Positions 49,353 through 60,427 of a stretch of 64,000 nt of DNA are shown in pieces; position 1 is the first letter of the stretch; every line of letters begins with the position of its first letter. The notes under the pieces are model-generated. The model was not told the DNA's origin. It did no database searches and saw only the letters and a program-made list of their open reading frames with translations. The translations under genes and the position numbers were made by a program. The DNA is from Varroa destructor (lineage: Eukaryota > Arthropoda > Arachnida > Mesostigmata > Varroidae), in assembly GCF_002443255.2 (NCBI RefSeq), contig NW_019211454.1:65464179-65528178 (forward strand), read 5' to 3'.

Positions 49353-50548
49353 CTGTAATGATAAAGGCAGCTGTTACTAGTTGTTCAGTTATATGGCCTA
49401 TGTACGATTTGAAATTTCTGTCCTTTCTATCATCCAATCATTTCAAAGACACACACAGATATTGCTGCAGTCGATTAGTGTTTCAGATTTAGATGACCTA
49501 TGCCAAACTAAGACGACCGAGTGTCCTATACTACTACGCTTCTGTTCATTGTTAGTCGACGCAGCGATTGATGCCGCCACAATCGCCTGTGCTTGTGTTT
49601 TCGTCCTTCCATAAATGACATGTACAGAGGAGAATAAGTAGCCCTTTTTTTATTCAATCACCACGCAGCGCTATTTTTGTTATAAATGCAAATTTTTACG
49701 TAAATTCGTTACAGCAAGACGACAAGGAGTTAGGTGACGGTTAGCGTCGTGGCACCTTCGATGACCGAGGGGTCCGAGCGCGTTCGCCGTGAATGTATGG
49801 GACCGGCGTCATCTGGCCTCGTCAGCTTGACGCAGCATCACGCTCACTACCTATCAGCATCGTCGTCGTCGTCATCATCATTTGTTTCATCATCAATTTC
49901 GTAAAAATTTATCGTTCTGTCGTACTTACACCTGCAGCACTTCTTGCAGTTTCCCATCGTCGCTTGTATCGTTCTTAAGCTTTTGACCCAAATTGAGGTG
50001 TAGGCTCATGCATGTAGATACACCGCATAACAACGATTGGTCAGGCATCGTGAATTGCAAGGGCAGACAGTCTCTGCCTTTTAGCCTTCTCTTTCTAGTG
50101 TTTTGGTTCACATCATGCGGACTTTGCAAGCGCAGCGCCTTGTTAGCTATTTTTGAAGTTGTTGTTGTTGTTGTAGCCGTTTCCATTTTCATTGAGATCG
50201 TCGTTTAGTATTGGCCTGTTTATATTGCACGCATGTCTGCACCAAGACATCTCTTCAAGTATACTTAACGGCTCTTTTCCCGCATATAGCTTTGCACTGA
50301 AGTTGTTGTGCGTACGTTCCGTGAAAGCGTAATGGCAAGCATTCAATGCTAATATGACCCATATTACTAGCATGTGGTAATTGACAAGCAGATGAGATGG
50401 AGACGCGATCCTCCTACCCAATTTCAGAGAATACATATTGGATTTAACCTAATTTGGCCAAGATGGCTGCTGATTGAGCTCAGCTTGATCATGTCACTCG
50501 AGCTGAATGCGTGAAGTGGACTACGAATGGTTGTTATGTGGCACTTAC

Positions 50549-50792
50549 TTGGTACATTCTACCTCGCACGGTGCACTTTCGATTAGTTGGACTCGGCAGT
50601 AAGCTGCCACAGCCGCTTCACCCCGCAGGTAGGCGCGCGTACGAACTCGTACGCCGCTCCCGCTGTTGCTGATGCCGCAAGACGCCGAACAGGGACCAAA
50701 TACGCCCCAAGGACCGACCGCGCATGCATCTAGCGAGGAGCTTCCTGACGCGGAGCTGCCGGCACCCATACTGCTATTCGATCCTTCGAAAC
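50549..50792 (-). CDS. F-spondin exon: Ser/Gly linker plus complete TSR1
   Basis: Acceptor AATATGTTGCAG, donor GTAAGT, 2 nt + 80 codons + 2 nt. After a linker (GAGSSASGSSSLDA) comes CAVGPWGVFGPCSASCG, then SGVRVRTRAYL, then YC, PC and EC, all six TSR cysteines. The second tryptophan of the W-x-x-W motif is phenylalanine, and the loop after SCG is extended (ISNSGSG). The in-phase needs a preceding exon ending in 1 nt, whereas the spondin_N exon at 56,409 ends in 0, so a short exon is missing between them. Confidence 0.9.
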
Positions 50793-52099
50793 CTGCAACA
50801 TATTGCAGCCGAACGCACAGGCGATGGTTTGCACTGCAATGATCTGCTTTATAGAAACTGCTCGAACTATATAGGAGTACTGGTTACTAGTTTGAAGTAT
50901 ACTATAGACAAGCACCGCTGTTGGAAACTGGCGAGTCGAGTGGTGCTTAGGACGATAATTGGGTTACTAACCCCGCTGTAAATTGGGCCTAAGCTACAAT
51001 GTCCACCATTTGATCAGTCACTGGTTTTGGCAAATCTAAGTTGGATAATGACGGCTAGATTAATAGACTAACCCGACAGAAGTATCCCTCTCCAACAAAC
51101 ATTACAGATTAGAATCTGACCTGAGTCCTCACTGATGCTGATAACGTGATGACGTGACTCTCCATTGCTCGGTTCGTTGTCCTCGTTATCGCACGAAACC
51201 TAGGATGATAGGGAACGTTTACAATTAATAGTTACTATCCTAGATGGCACACAAACTAAGAGAAAAATCTCACATGTAATGCAATTAAGCTGAATAACAT
51301 TTTTTCCTATAGCAGTGGTCCTCATGCTCGTCTTTATGTTCTAACATAGACGCACACTAATTTAAAGCAGTTACGCACTTTTCAAAAAATCTCGGCCGAG
51401 CTGAGAATAGCGTTCTATCGTTTACTCTGTTTATTCTCTATAGGGCATAGTAGCGGCAAGGACTCCACATCAGGCTCACTTTACGGATTCTAGCTAAAGC
51501 CTTCAGGAACTATGCAGATGCCTTCTATAGGAGGGAGTAAATCTACGCGAGAGAGAACTAGCACCGCACCCTACAGAAATACACAAATGCTTGTATATAT
51601 AATGCTGCAAGAATAATCATAAACTAAAAATATCAGCTTTATATGAAAATAACCACAACTATTTGTGAACTTTTGTAAATAGATATCAATAAGAAACTTT
51701 GCGAGAACCTAATGTTATGCATACTCAAACATATACAAGAAGCAAACTCCAAGAATATATAAATTATTATATAAAGCAAACTCAAAAAAAAAAACAGAAA
51801 ACTATTGGCAGATACAATCGGTTTCAATTTCGCGAAAAGCGGTCGTAATTGACCTACGATCTAATGGACCTATTGACCTTGAAAATTGTCTACGGATTCC
51901 TATCCTGCTTCTGCCAGCATTGCACAATGAAACTGCAGCAATTAAAGGCATCATGCATGGATAGTTTTTTTCCGTCGTTAACAATATTAAATCTGTTAGC
52001 AAACGGTCCTTATTTCAAATTGTACGTGCGGCTTGCCAGACTAAATTCGTGGCAGGCCAGGTCAGAGCAAAATCTATTTATTAATAGCGAATATTCGAA

Positions 52100-55000
52100 A
52101 ACTTTGCGCTAACATTACAGTTTAAACTGCCCTACTGCATATAACGCTATGTGTTGGACAAATTAAGACATAGGAAGCAAGTTTGCTGGTCTTGCAACCT
52201 CTTGGTGGAGGGGAAGTACAAGTCAGAGATCCAAATACTGTTGCACATGGGTCGTATATAGAGGTTTTTGTAGGGGAGGGGGTAATGGGAGGCGGAGAGT
52301 TAACTGGGCCGTGTGATTCCTAAGACGTGGACCGAAATTCCATGGGTAAAAAGAAGGCGTCTAGCAATTAGGGAGGTAAGCAGGGACTGCAAACTAGCCG
52401 CTAAAAAGACGTTAAAAAACTTGCAAAGCGATCTATATGCTCGAAGGAAAAGTGAATCTGGTTGTTCGAACTTTGCTTGACGCCATCGTGGGCCTCATAA
52501 CATATTTGGGATGAGATAAGCGAGAAGGAAGGAAAAGCCTAGGTTTTTACTAGATCGAAAGTGGCCTAAAAGAGCTTAAAGCCATAAGATGGTCGGAACA
52601 AAAAGGCCTCACTAAACGAGGTTGAAAGCCTTCTCAGCGAAACCTTCAAGTCAGTAATAAAACATCTTTTGCAAATATCTTGAACAAGGTTTAGCGGAAT
52701 GTGGATTCTCTGCAACATCAGATTAAGATCACGGCGACTAAGGTTCCACGGAACAGTGACGTTAGTATCAATGTAAGAAAAGCATGCACGGGAGCATCTC
52801 ACGAGTTTCTGAGGAATGGGATGTATCGGTATCAGTAAGCATTACCTTCCACAAGCGCCTTCCAATCAGAAATCTTACAGAAAAGATTCCTGCGGAAGCA
52901 AACTCTAGGGTCATCGAGGCCATTCGTTGCAAATGGGCCAATGAATGGCACTACTTGGTCCATTGTACAAACATTTCAACGGTATACAGAGTTCTAGCCT
53001 ACGGCAAATCGTGTATAGGATGTGTCGCTTACCGAACAGGTCACGGTAGAGCACAAAGTTTTTGAGTGCCCTGACCAGGCTGTCACGAAGAATAGATGCC
53101 ACCGGAGTGGGTTATTGGGGCATGTTCTAAAAGTTGCAGGGATGAACCCTCTTGCCACAACTAATTGTTGCGGCGCAGACTATCCTGCAAGTTCGACAAA
53201 TTGCTCGAATATAGAGAAAGTATCGCGAAGAAAACTCGCAGATGAATGCGAGTAAATGGCATGGGTAAAGCACTTGCTACTACAACTCTGACCCCAACGA
53301 ATAGCACAGATGAATCGCCTGCAATGCCTGTTCTGTCAAGGCAGGCTGCTGAGGGTGATAACTTCGAGATAACAGTGAACACCAAGAACGAAAGCGACAG
53401 AATAGCGTTTTCCCCTAGCAGGAACAATGTGAGATGAAGAGTCTTCGTGTAAGTGAGCAGTGGCCAGAGTCTTCCATGATAACTGTAGCGGGAGCGACAC
53501 CTCTCACTATCCGCTCAAGGAGCTCGCTTGGGAGAAGGGGCTGATATACTAATTATTACCGAGCCCAACACTGGTCTACAGAACAATCGACTAATGACAT
53601 GAAGTCTTCATGTCAAGAAGAGATTATAATGAAGAAGAGAAGGGATTGTAATGAGTAGCGAGGTGGAGAGCGGTCTTCCTAAGTGCAGACCGCTGACATC
53701 TGCTCCTGCTACTCAAGTTCTAATGGAACTATAGAAGACTTGAACAGGATTCCAAAGAGCATAACGGAATGGATAATCAAAGTAAAAGACGTTTTAGTGG
53801 TCATTGCTTAAAACGTTAGCATGGCGTCAGAGCTGTATAGCTTGAAGGACAGATTGAGGGAGTCGGCAGCTGCGAGCGGATGGTTACACATAACCTGGCA
53901 ACGCTAAGTGCGGGCGGCTCGCTGACTTCTCAAGGTCACGCGGCTTCTACTTCGTAGACTTCACGATATGCAAAGTGGATCAGGCGGCTCGACTTGATGG
54001 CTAGGGATTACTTGGCAAAAAAGAATACTAAGTGATCATAATGCTATAAAGTGCTCTGTGCATTTTAAGCAAACAAAGGGAGTAAGCCATAAAACGCTAG
54101 GTGCAGAGATATGGAGACCCCCAGAGTAGCGAAAATCTACAACGACTGTTAGTAGAAATCTACGTAGTAAAAGGGTCCCGCACAATAAGTCAAAAATTGA
54201 ACCCAAATTACTGATGAAGTAAAAAAAAACAGTTCAGAATTGTAATCGAGTTAGAAAAAAAAATTGGACAAACCAAGGCCGGCGGCGATCTTGATGTGTT
54301 GCAAGAGGCTACTGAAGGCTATACGTAAAGAAAAGCGCACAGAAAATAAATGTCTAATAAAATAATAATAGATAAGAGGATATTAAGAGCAGCTGCTGAA
54401 AAAATCTGTAATAAATACAGGAAAACTTGTAGAATCTCTCTTATGAGCTCGAAACGGACAGAACGAAAAAGTATATGCTGCCTGAAGAAGAAAAAAATGG
54501 AAGTATTGAGATACTTCTTCCCACCTCATCAATCCTCTGACCGACCTAAATTTACCAACTCAGTCCCTGAGAAAGAAACCTTTCCTGTTACGAGGGAAAA
54601 AGGATTACTGAAGACAAGAGAACGTACTAAAATAGATAAAGTACAGAACCGGACAAGGTCCCATACTTACAAGGACTTTTTTAAGGACTTCTCTATTATG
54701 GTCGCTATAGTTGCCATGCGGATACTCAGCTCAACTGTCTCCTACAAGAGTGGAAAAAAGGTGAAATCGTACTTATACTTAAAAAGTGAGAGTTTCTACA
54801 GATCTAAATGGCTGCTAGAGATGCTTGCAAAAGGCACAGAGGCCCTAATGGAGCGTAAGCCTAGAAACTTTGCCGAAGAAAAGGGTCTTCTGTCCGAAGG
54901 TCAGTATGGCTTTCGAAAACACAGACCAATTCTAAGAGCAATCAATAAGATCCTTAGAATGGCTGAAAACATGAGAGGAAGCTCGATAGAGGTAAGTAAC

Positions 55001-55960
55001 TTTCTTCTACAATCTTCTTAAATATAGAAAATGCTTTTAATAGCCTGCCGTGGTGGACAGTGCTCTCATGTTTGAGAGGAGCAAAAATCTTCCTGTATTT
55101 AATTTTCCTGGTGTCAGACCACCTATGGGACGTTCTTTTCTATGGCAGTGCGGATTCCACAAAAATCCACCCTGGACTCTTTCTTGTTGATCCTGACATA
55201 TTGTGGGGTATTAAAATTTAGCAATCTTTCTTTAGAAGTGGGAACCATTCCTTGTGCAGATGACTTCGCAGTCATAGTTCAAGACCGAACGGCAGAAGGA
55301 CTTCAAAGAAGTGTAAACCAGACTGCTAAATAGACTTTGATATGAATGAAACAGCGTAGGCTGTCTTTAACCTCTGCAAATTCAGAGGCTGTGCTAACGA
55401 GGAAAGAATACTCCAGGTAAAAACGCTGAGATATTTAAGCATCCAACTCGGTCATACAATGAGGGGGTGCATCACATCAAGCAAGCCGTCACAAAAGCAA
55501 CTAGAATCCCCACCAAAACATTTGTGGCCCACGGGAAAAAAAGACGAGGTTTCTCAGAGCACCAGCAGAATCAACTGTGCTCTTCAGAGCATCTGTCTGA
55601 ACATTACCCAAATTTATGGGGGTCGTAGTCAAGAAGCTACTCAGAAGTGCACAGCAAATCCTTGCGCTTAGGGTACTTCGAGCCTACCGTGCGGTTAGAT
55701 CAAACGTGGCCTTGGTCTTGAGGCAGGCATAATTTTTTAGGATCTGGAAGACAAAGAAAGGCACATGCGGCGCGATGCGGTATATAATAGATATATTCGA
55801 TCTGGCGGAAGGCAAAACTCTAATTTGGTTTCAGGAGCGGCAGTAGGAAACATCATCCCAAACATACAGCCCTGAAGTGCACCCCGGGTGGGGAGCTCCG
55901 TTATTACCCCTTACAGATACTTACGAGTCACGGGCCGTTTCAAGATAATCTTTACAAAAT
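52100..55960 (+). mobile_element. Degenerate non-LTR retrotransposon, R1/jockey-like, antisense in an F-spondin intron
   Basis: Frames change repeatedly, but the block order is that of a LINE. A gag-like zinc-knuckle region lies near 53,060-53,150 (CHRSGLLGHV). Reverse transcriptase blocks follow on plus: EEKGLLSEGQYGFRKHRP near 54,880, then NIENAFNSLPWWTVLS near 55,025-55,070 (like the LDVxNAFNS block of R1 elements), then the catalytic CADDFAVIV near 55,255. Several in-frame stops, no intact ORF, no clear poly-A end. Boundaries are approximate. It lies opposite to the host gene's transcription. Confidence 0.75.
54350..55021 (+). pseudogene. Largest remaining open frame of the retroelement, reverse transcriptase N-terminal part
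   Basis: 223 codons open from an ATG. The first two thirds are Lys/Arg-rich and the last part carries the first recognisable reverse transcriptase block (GLLSEGQYGFRKHRP). It ends at a stop just before the NAFNS block, so the enzyme is broken. The remainder continues in other frames. Confidence 0.6.
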
Positions 55961-56408
55961 TGGTAAAGCCTTATTAGGTATATATTCTTTTCACTACGGG
56001 CCTGGAAGATATAAACCACACGCTGGCGATTTGTACGGCGACTAGCAACACTGGAGTACGACACATAACAGAAGAAATGCGATTTTCTTCAGGAAACGAC
56101 ATAACGGGGTTTACACACTTGATCATTCGGTCGCGAGAGTGTTGAGTGATGTGCGAGAGTCCGGCATAAGAGATTTTGAAGCAAAGGGAACAGCTCGCAA
56201 AGTTAAAACTAAGAAACATAGTGTCTACTACTTTGTGAAGTTCACAGGACGCACGGGAGGGGGGGAGGAGGGGTCATACTTTTGCGCAGGAAGCCAGCCT
56301 GTCTGTTTAGGCCTAATGATCAAATAGCGCTAGCGACTCCCCCTTAAATAAGGACCTGCATTAATTTGGATTGTACATTCCAATAATTTCTATAGGCACG
56401 TTACAAAC

Positions 56409-56561
56409 CTTCTCATAGAGTCGTTGCCTTGTAATGGTAAGTTTTGCGACTGGCTTCATAGGCGTTCCAGTGGGATCAAAGAAAGGAGAATCTGGATCCG
56501 CTGGGAAGGACGACGTGATTTTATGAATTCGCTGCTGAGGGCTTGATGCTTCGCGTTGTGC
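56409..56561 (-). CDS. F-spondin exon: end of the spondin_N domain
   Basis: Acceptor CATGAAACCAG, donor GTTTGT, 51 codons, phase 0 both ends. RIHKITSSFPADPDSPFFDP, then GTPMKPVAKLTITRQRLYEK, matches the conserved end of spondin_N (basic, Pro, SPFYDP, then the LARL-like strand). The donor is weaker than others in the gene. Confidence 0.88.
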
Positions 56562-57184
56562 CTGGTTTCATGATAAATGACATTTTGTTAAATTTATCAC
56601 ATTAGATTTTCAGATATCGTTTTATTTGGTTCTAATGATGCAAAGTTGACCAGTAGTTATTCTTTTGTTGCAATAAAACAATCACAGTAGTCTTCTTTGA
56701 TTTGCTTAACTACTGCCGAAGTTCTGGGAGAGCCTATAGGAGCCTATAGGGAGCCTACCAACATTGGAAGCCCCTTCCAATCGTTCAGTTTGTAGACATT
56801 AAAGTGAGTACTCGTCGTGATGAGGAAATTTTTTCGTGAAGGAAGACAGGGGCTAGTCAGGTTCGTATTATCACCTTTCGCAGTGAATTACGATAATAAT
56901 GACTATACACAATGTTAGTTATATCTCAAAAATGTCCACGATTAATCGAACTCCGTTTTACCTACAAAAGTGATTGTCGTTAACAGCTACCAGTGCGGTG
57001 CCCCAGTTATTCTTTTTTCTTTAATTACAATCCAATACACACTTCCCAGTACTTTTATAGTGTACAAAAAAGTGCGCACATACACACGTATGTATACAGA
57101 TCATTTTGCCACGAAAAGGAAGTTTGTTTGCGCATGCGGTTAAACAACTGACGTCCTTTTTGTGTGAGGTTATTTCATACTTAC

Positions 57185-57442
57185 GACTACATATGAAAGA
57201 CCATCACTAGTACCGGCGTCCCACGGATAGAGATTTATTGTCTTCGAGGCTAACCAAGAGCAATTCTTCAGACATAACTCGAGTGAACTCACTCCGACCA
57301 GCCAATCTGGGGAGGGTCCAAGCATCGACAAAGCGGACATCACGTGGTGTTTGCGATCTACACGAAATACAGCGAACGTCTTGCCGTTTACGTTCGGATA
57401 CCACAATCCGCGAGCTTTAATAATAGTACGAATTTTTCCTGA
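57185..57442 (-). CDS. F-spondin exon: core of the spondin_N domain
   Basis: Acceptor TGTCATTTTATAG, donor GTAAGT, 86 codons, phase 0 both ends. It contains IRTIIKARGLWYPNVNGKTF, then VDRKHHVMSALSMLGPSPDW, then VGVSSLELC, NCSW, and LYPWDAGTSDG. The GPSPDW, LC-x-x-x-C-W and PWDAGTD-like blocks are hallmarks of spondin_N and fix the gene's identity. Confidence 0.93.
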
Positions 57443-57726
57443 CTATAAAATGACAAAAAATAGGTAATTTGTTTTTATATATTTTAAGCAGATTGAGCCC
57501 TTCTCATAAGACGTAGCTTTAAATAATGGGCAATGTTGATAATATTTATATGTACATATACTAGAGAGGAGCGACTTAACAAACAGATTTGAGCGCATAT
57601 GCGGACAAAAGTAATCGTATCCTACAAATAACACTGTCTAGTATGGCTTCAGCGGTTGTCGATGCCCACTTACCTGCAATGGGTATAAAGGGTTTTAACA
57701 TGTGCGCTAATACATATTTGGGTTAC

Positions 57727-57878
57727 CTGGGCTTTGAGCTCAGCTTCGAGTTTCTTTGTGGCTCCGTGTTCAGCTACACTGCGAACACCTTCTGAGGCAA
57801 AGCCATCATACTCCCACATCTTGAAGTCGGCCGCGTGGGATGCACCAATTATGTCCGAAAAGTGCGTCAGCCACTCAT
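57727..57878 (-). CDS. F-spondin exon: spondin_N, second part
   Basis: Acceptor CCATTACTGTAG, donor GTAACC, 2 nt + 50 codons, 0 out. EWLTHFSDIIGASHAADFKM, then WEYDGFASEGVRSVAEHGAT, matches the W-S-x-I-I-G-x-S-H and WEYGGYASEGVKQVAE-like block of vertebrate F-spondin. Confidence 0.93.
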
Positions 57879-58403
57879 CTACAGTAATGGTAAGAGTACA
57901 TACAGAAAAACACGCTGATAATGATCATTCGGGCTGAATTGATTTCGTTTATAAGTTTCCCGCTCAATGGTCTGCTAAGAAGAAACCCAGAGTGCCTCTA
58001 AATATAATTGGATATGATTCATGTGTAGGAAATGGCGATTTAAGCGCAATTTTTACGCTCTTGTACTTACAAAAACAACTATACTCATATTATTATAGCT
58101 AGTATATCTAGTATATATTCCTAATGGTATTGTACTTTGTAGTAGCAGAGCAGGAGCATTTATATAATCGATTTGAATTGTCCGTTGTGTGCATCTGTTT
58201 ACCGCTGTATACAGCCGAATCAACTGATAACCATTTGAAATGCTCGCCGTCCGTTATAAGATGGAGAACTCCTTCAAAAGAATTAATATCAACATTACCG
58301 ATTGTTAATTAGAAAACTAAACGTATCGATATAAAAAAAATACTTATAAAAATCACTTGTTTCAAGATATCCGCTGGGCACAAACTCTATGGAGGTTACT
58401 TAC

Positions 58404-58545
58404 TATCAGGGTAGCCTTTCGGGTGCGTATATCTAGACCAAAGGCCCTCAAAGGTCATTTCGTACTTCGCTTCATCGCAGGCGCAGCATTCTTCAAGCAC
58501 AGGAGGCTGCTCATCGGCATTATCCTGCTCTTCTGGGCATAACTC
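58404..58545 (-). CDS. F-spondin exon: Reeler/spondin_N junction
   Basis: Acceptor TTTCGTATTAG, donor GTAAGT, 47 codons + 1 nt. ELCPEEQDNADEQPPVLEE, then CCACDEAKYEMTFEGLW, then THPKGYPD, matches the F-spondin KLCE-to-CCACGTAKYRLTF-to-HPKDYP stretch where the spondin_N domain begins. Confidence 0.93.
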
Positions 58546-58721
58546 CTAATACGAAACAGACATATGTACGTCTATTTATATTGTCAAATTATGGCACCAG
58601 CAAGAGCGATGAAGGCACTTAGTATGTATAGGATGGATTTAGGACAAAGCCAGTCTTTTATTATTCGGTGGAATCGATTGTGCATCGGCTGTTCCCTTAA
58701 GTAACTTTTTAGGCCATTTAC

Positions 58722-58779
58722 CTTTGTCAAGTTACCATCGTCCATAAACCAGCGTTCTGCATACTCGACGACGGCAGCC
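58722..58779 (-). CDS. F-spondin exon: end of the Reeler domain
   Basis: Acceptor AATTTCTTTACAG, donor GTAAAT, 1 nt + 19 codons. The split Lys codon joins AA|G. AAVVEYAERWFMDDGNLTK matches the last strand of the F-spondin Reeler domain (x-D-D/E-G-x-L-T-K). Confidence 0.92.
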
Positions 58780-60290
58780 CTGTAAAGAAATTTCATGAAC
58801 CGATTTCACTACGGGTGTATTGTGTGGTTATATTAATATTGAAAAATTAATGTTTGACTTCTGCGCAGATCTAAGCGAGTGTTCTGTGGTACGTCTGGAA
58901 CGCTTTGAAGTTGACTGCCTTTAGACTGAACCCTGAGACATCACGTAATAAAACTGTAGTAAACTGAAATCTAGCAAAATATTTGTGACTCTGACATCGG
59001 ATATAGTGCCAGCGCGCAGTTACGTACGCCAACAAAGCCGTTTATCCCTCAATAAATGAAACAAATTTCAATGCGTGTTTAACAAAAAAAGACTTGATAC
59101 AAAACAAGCTGTTGCGAGTTTTACGACTGGAACGGCATTAGACATTCTAGCAAATATATTCAATACAACGTTTGACTCGTTCATAGACCCTTGTTGCCTC
59201 TGTAACCTATATCGATAACATAACGTTCCAACGTAAGTTGTTCCTCCCTTAGCAATGGAGAATATGAAGCATGTATGTTATGAGTTCAGCTAGAATTTTC
59301 GGAGCATATTCTAAGAGTGCGCGGTGTTTGGCGGCAGGTAAGTGAGAATGCGTAGTAAGTCCAAATCGATCATAAAGGGACTCGGAACGAATCACAATTG
59401 ACAGGAATCGATTAGCGCCAGCTGGAAATGGGGCCCGGGGGGTCCTCTTACACAATCGAAAAGGAACCAGTTGCTATAGCTCAGTCAAGGGTCCATTTTA
59501 CCGAGCCGACTAACGAGTCGGAGAAATCCGATCTTACTCTCGCCTGACCACAATAATGTTTTGATAAAACATTAACAGATCTGTTCGAAAGAAGCGGTCA
59601 AAACCGGAAGCGGCTTGTCGAAAGCACTTGACACTAGGGCTATTATGAACGAACATGGAGCTTACTAGAAGCATTTTGGTACGATGAATTGGCCTTATGG
59701 AACCACAAGTAAAAGTTGAAAATAAGTAAAATCAGGAATCCCTTATAACGTAGTGAGTGACTTGCAGGCTCAACCGTACTAGCTATATATGGTTGGAATA
59801 TTTTAGGGAATGAATATGTCAGTGAATATGTGTTCGTTGCCAAGAATTCACTAAGATACCCTTAAAACTTAATCCGTAAATAGTTTGCGTTTATTCTTGC
59901 CAAACCTCAGTAAAAACCTAAATTAGGGTTACAATTAATCAATACAATAAGTAAATTTTTATCTTTCCGTCTTCGTTATTCTTAGGTTTCTCCTACTGCG
60001 AAGATGTCTTCGCAATGGTGTCGTCTAAGATATCATTGTTAGCAGTAGCAAAGCTATACAGTAAGTATCAGGACACAGGGTTATAATCACTATCAGGATT
60101 AGCAGCGTGTCGAACATTTATGACCCTTAAATAGGTAGGAAAGATCTTTCTCACCATCCTCCCCTGCCTTAACCCCCGCCGAAGGTTAGCCTCGATCTTT
60201 TTTCATTTGGCTAATATCACCTTTTGTGGACTGTAGGAGCACATGCTTTTATCGGTTAAGTTACGTAGTTATTGCCTCTGTAAGACGTAC

Positions 60291-60427
60291 TTGAAGCTGA
60301 CACACCCGGCGCCAGCGGCCGGAGGAGCCGTCCACAAAACAGTTACCTCCGCCTTAGCCACTGGCGAGGCCTGCTCTACAGCCTGGGGGCACTCATCCGA
60401 ATAGCGCGATAACGCATCGCCGAACAG
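60291..60427 (-). CDS. F-spondin exon: second half of the Reeler domain
   Basis: Acceptor GTTTTTCTTTGCAG, donor GTACGT, 45 codons + 2 nt. LFGDALSRYSDECPQAVEQA, then VTVLWTAPPAAGAGCVSF, corresponds to the Reeler segment with C-x-x-A-V and WTAPP-x-x-G-x-GC. In-phase 0. The preceding exon (signal peptide and first Reeler strands) was not found up to 64,000 and may lie beyond the window. Confidence 0.92.

Larger units (their letters stand above)
39760..60427 (-). other. F-spondin (spondin-1) gene locus, partial at its 5' end
   Basis: F-spondin is a secreted extracellular-matrix protein (Reeler, spondin_N, several TSRs) that guides axons and binds matrix and lipoprotein receptors. The exons listed separately follow that domain order and join in phase. 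Residue-level matches are clear: the Reeler end VTVLWTAPP, the spondin_N block GPSPDW followed by YPWDAG, and TSR W-x-x-W/C-S-x-x-C-G patterns. Missing are the signal peptide and first Reeler half (upstream of 60,427, perhaps beyond the window), a short exon between 56,409 and 50,792, exon(s) between 47,118 and 43,374, and the 3' end. The span holds an R1/jockey-like fossil in an intron. Confidence 0.85.
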
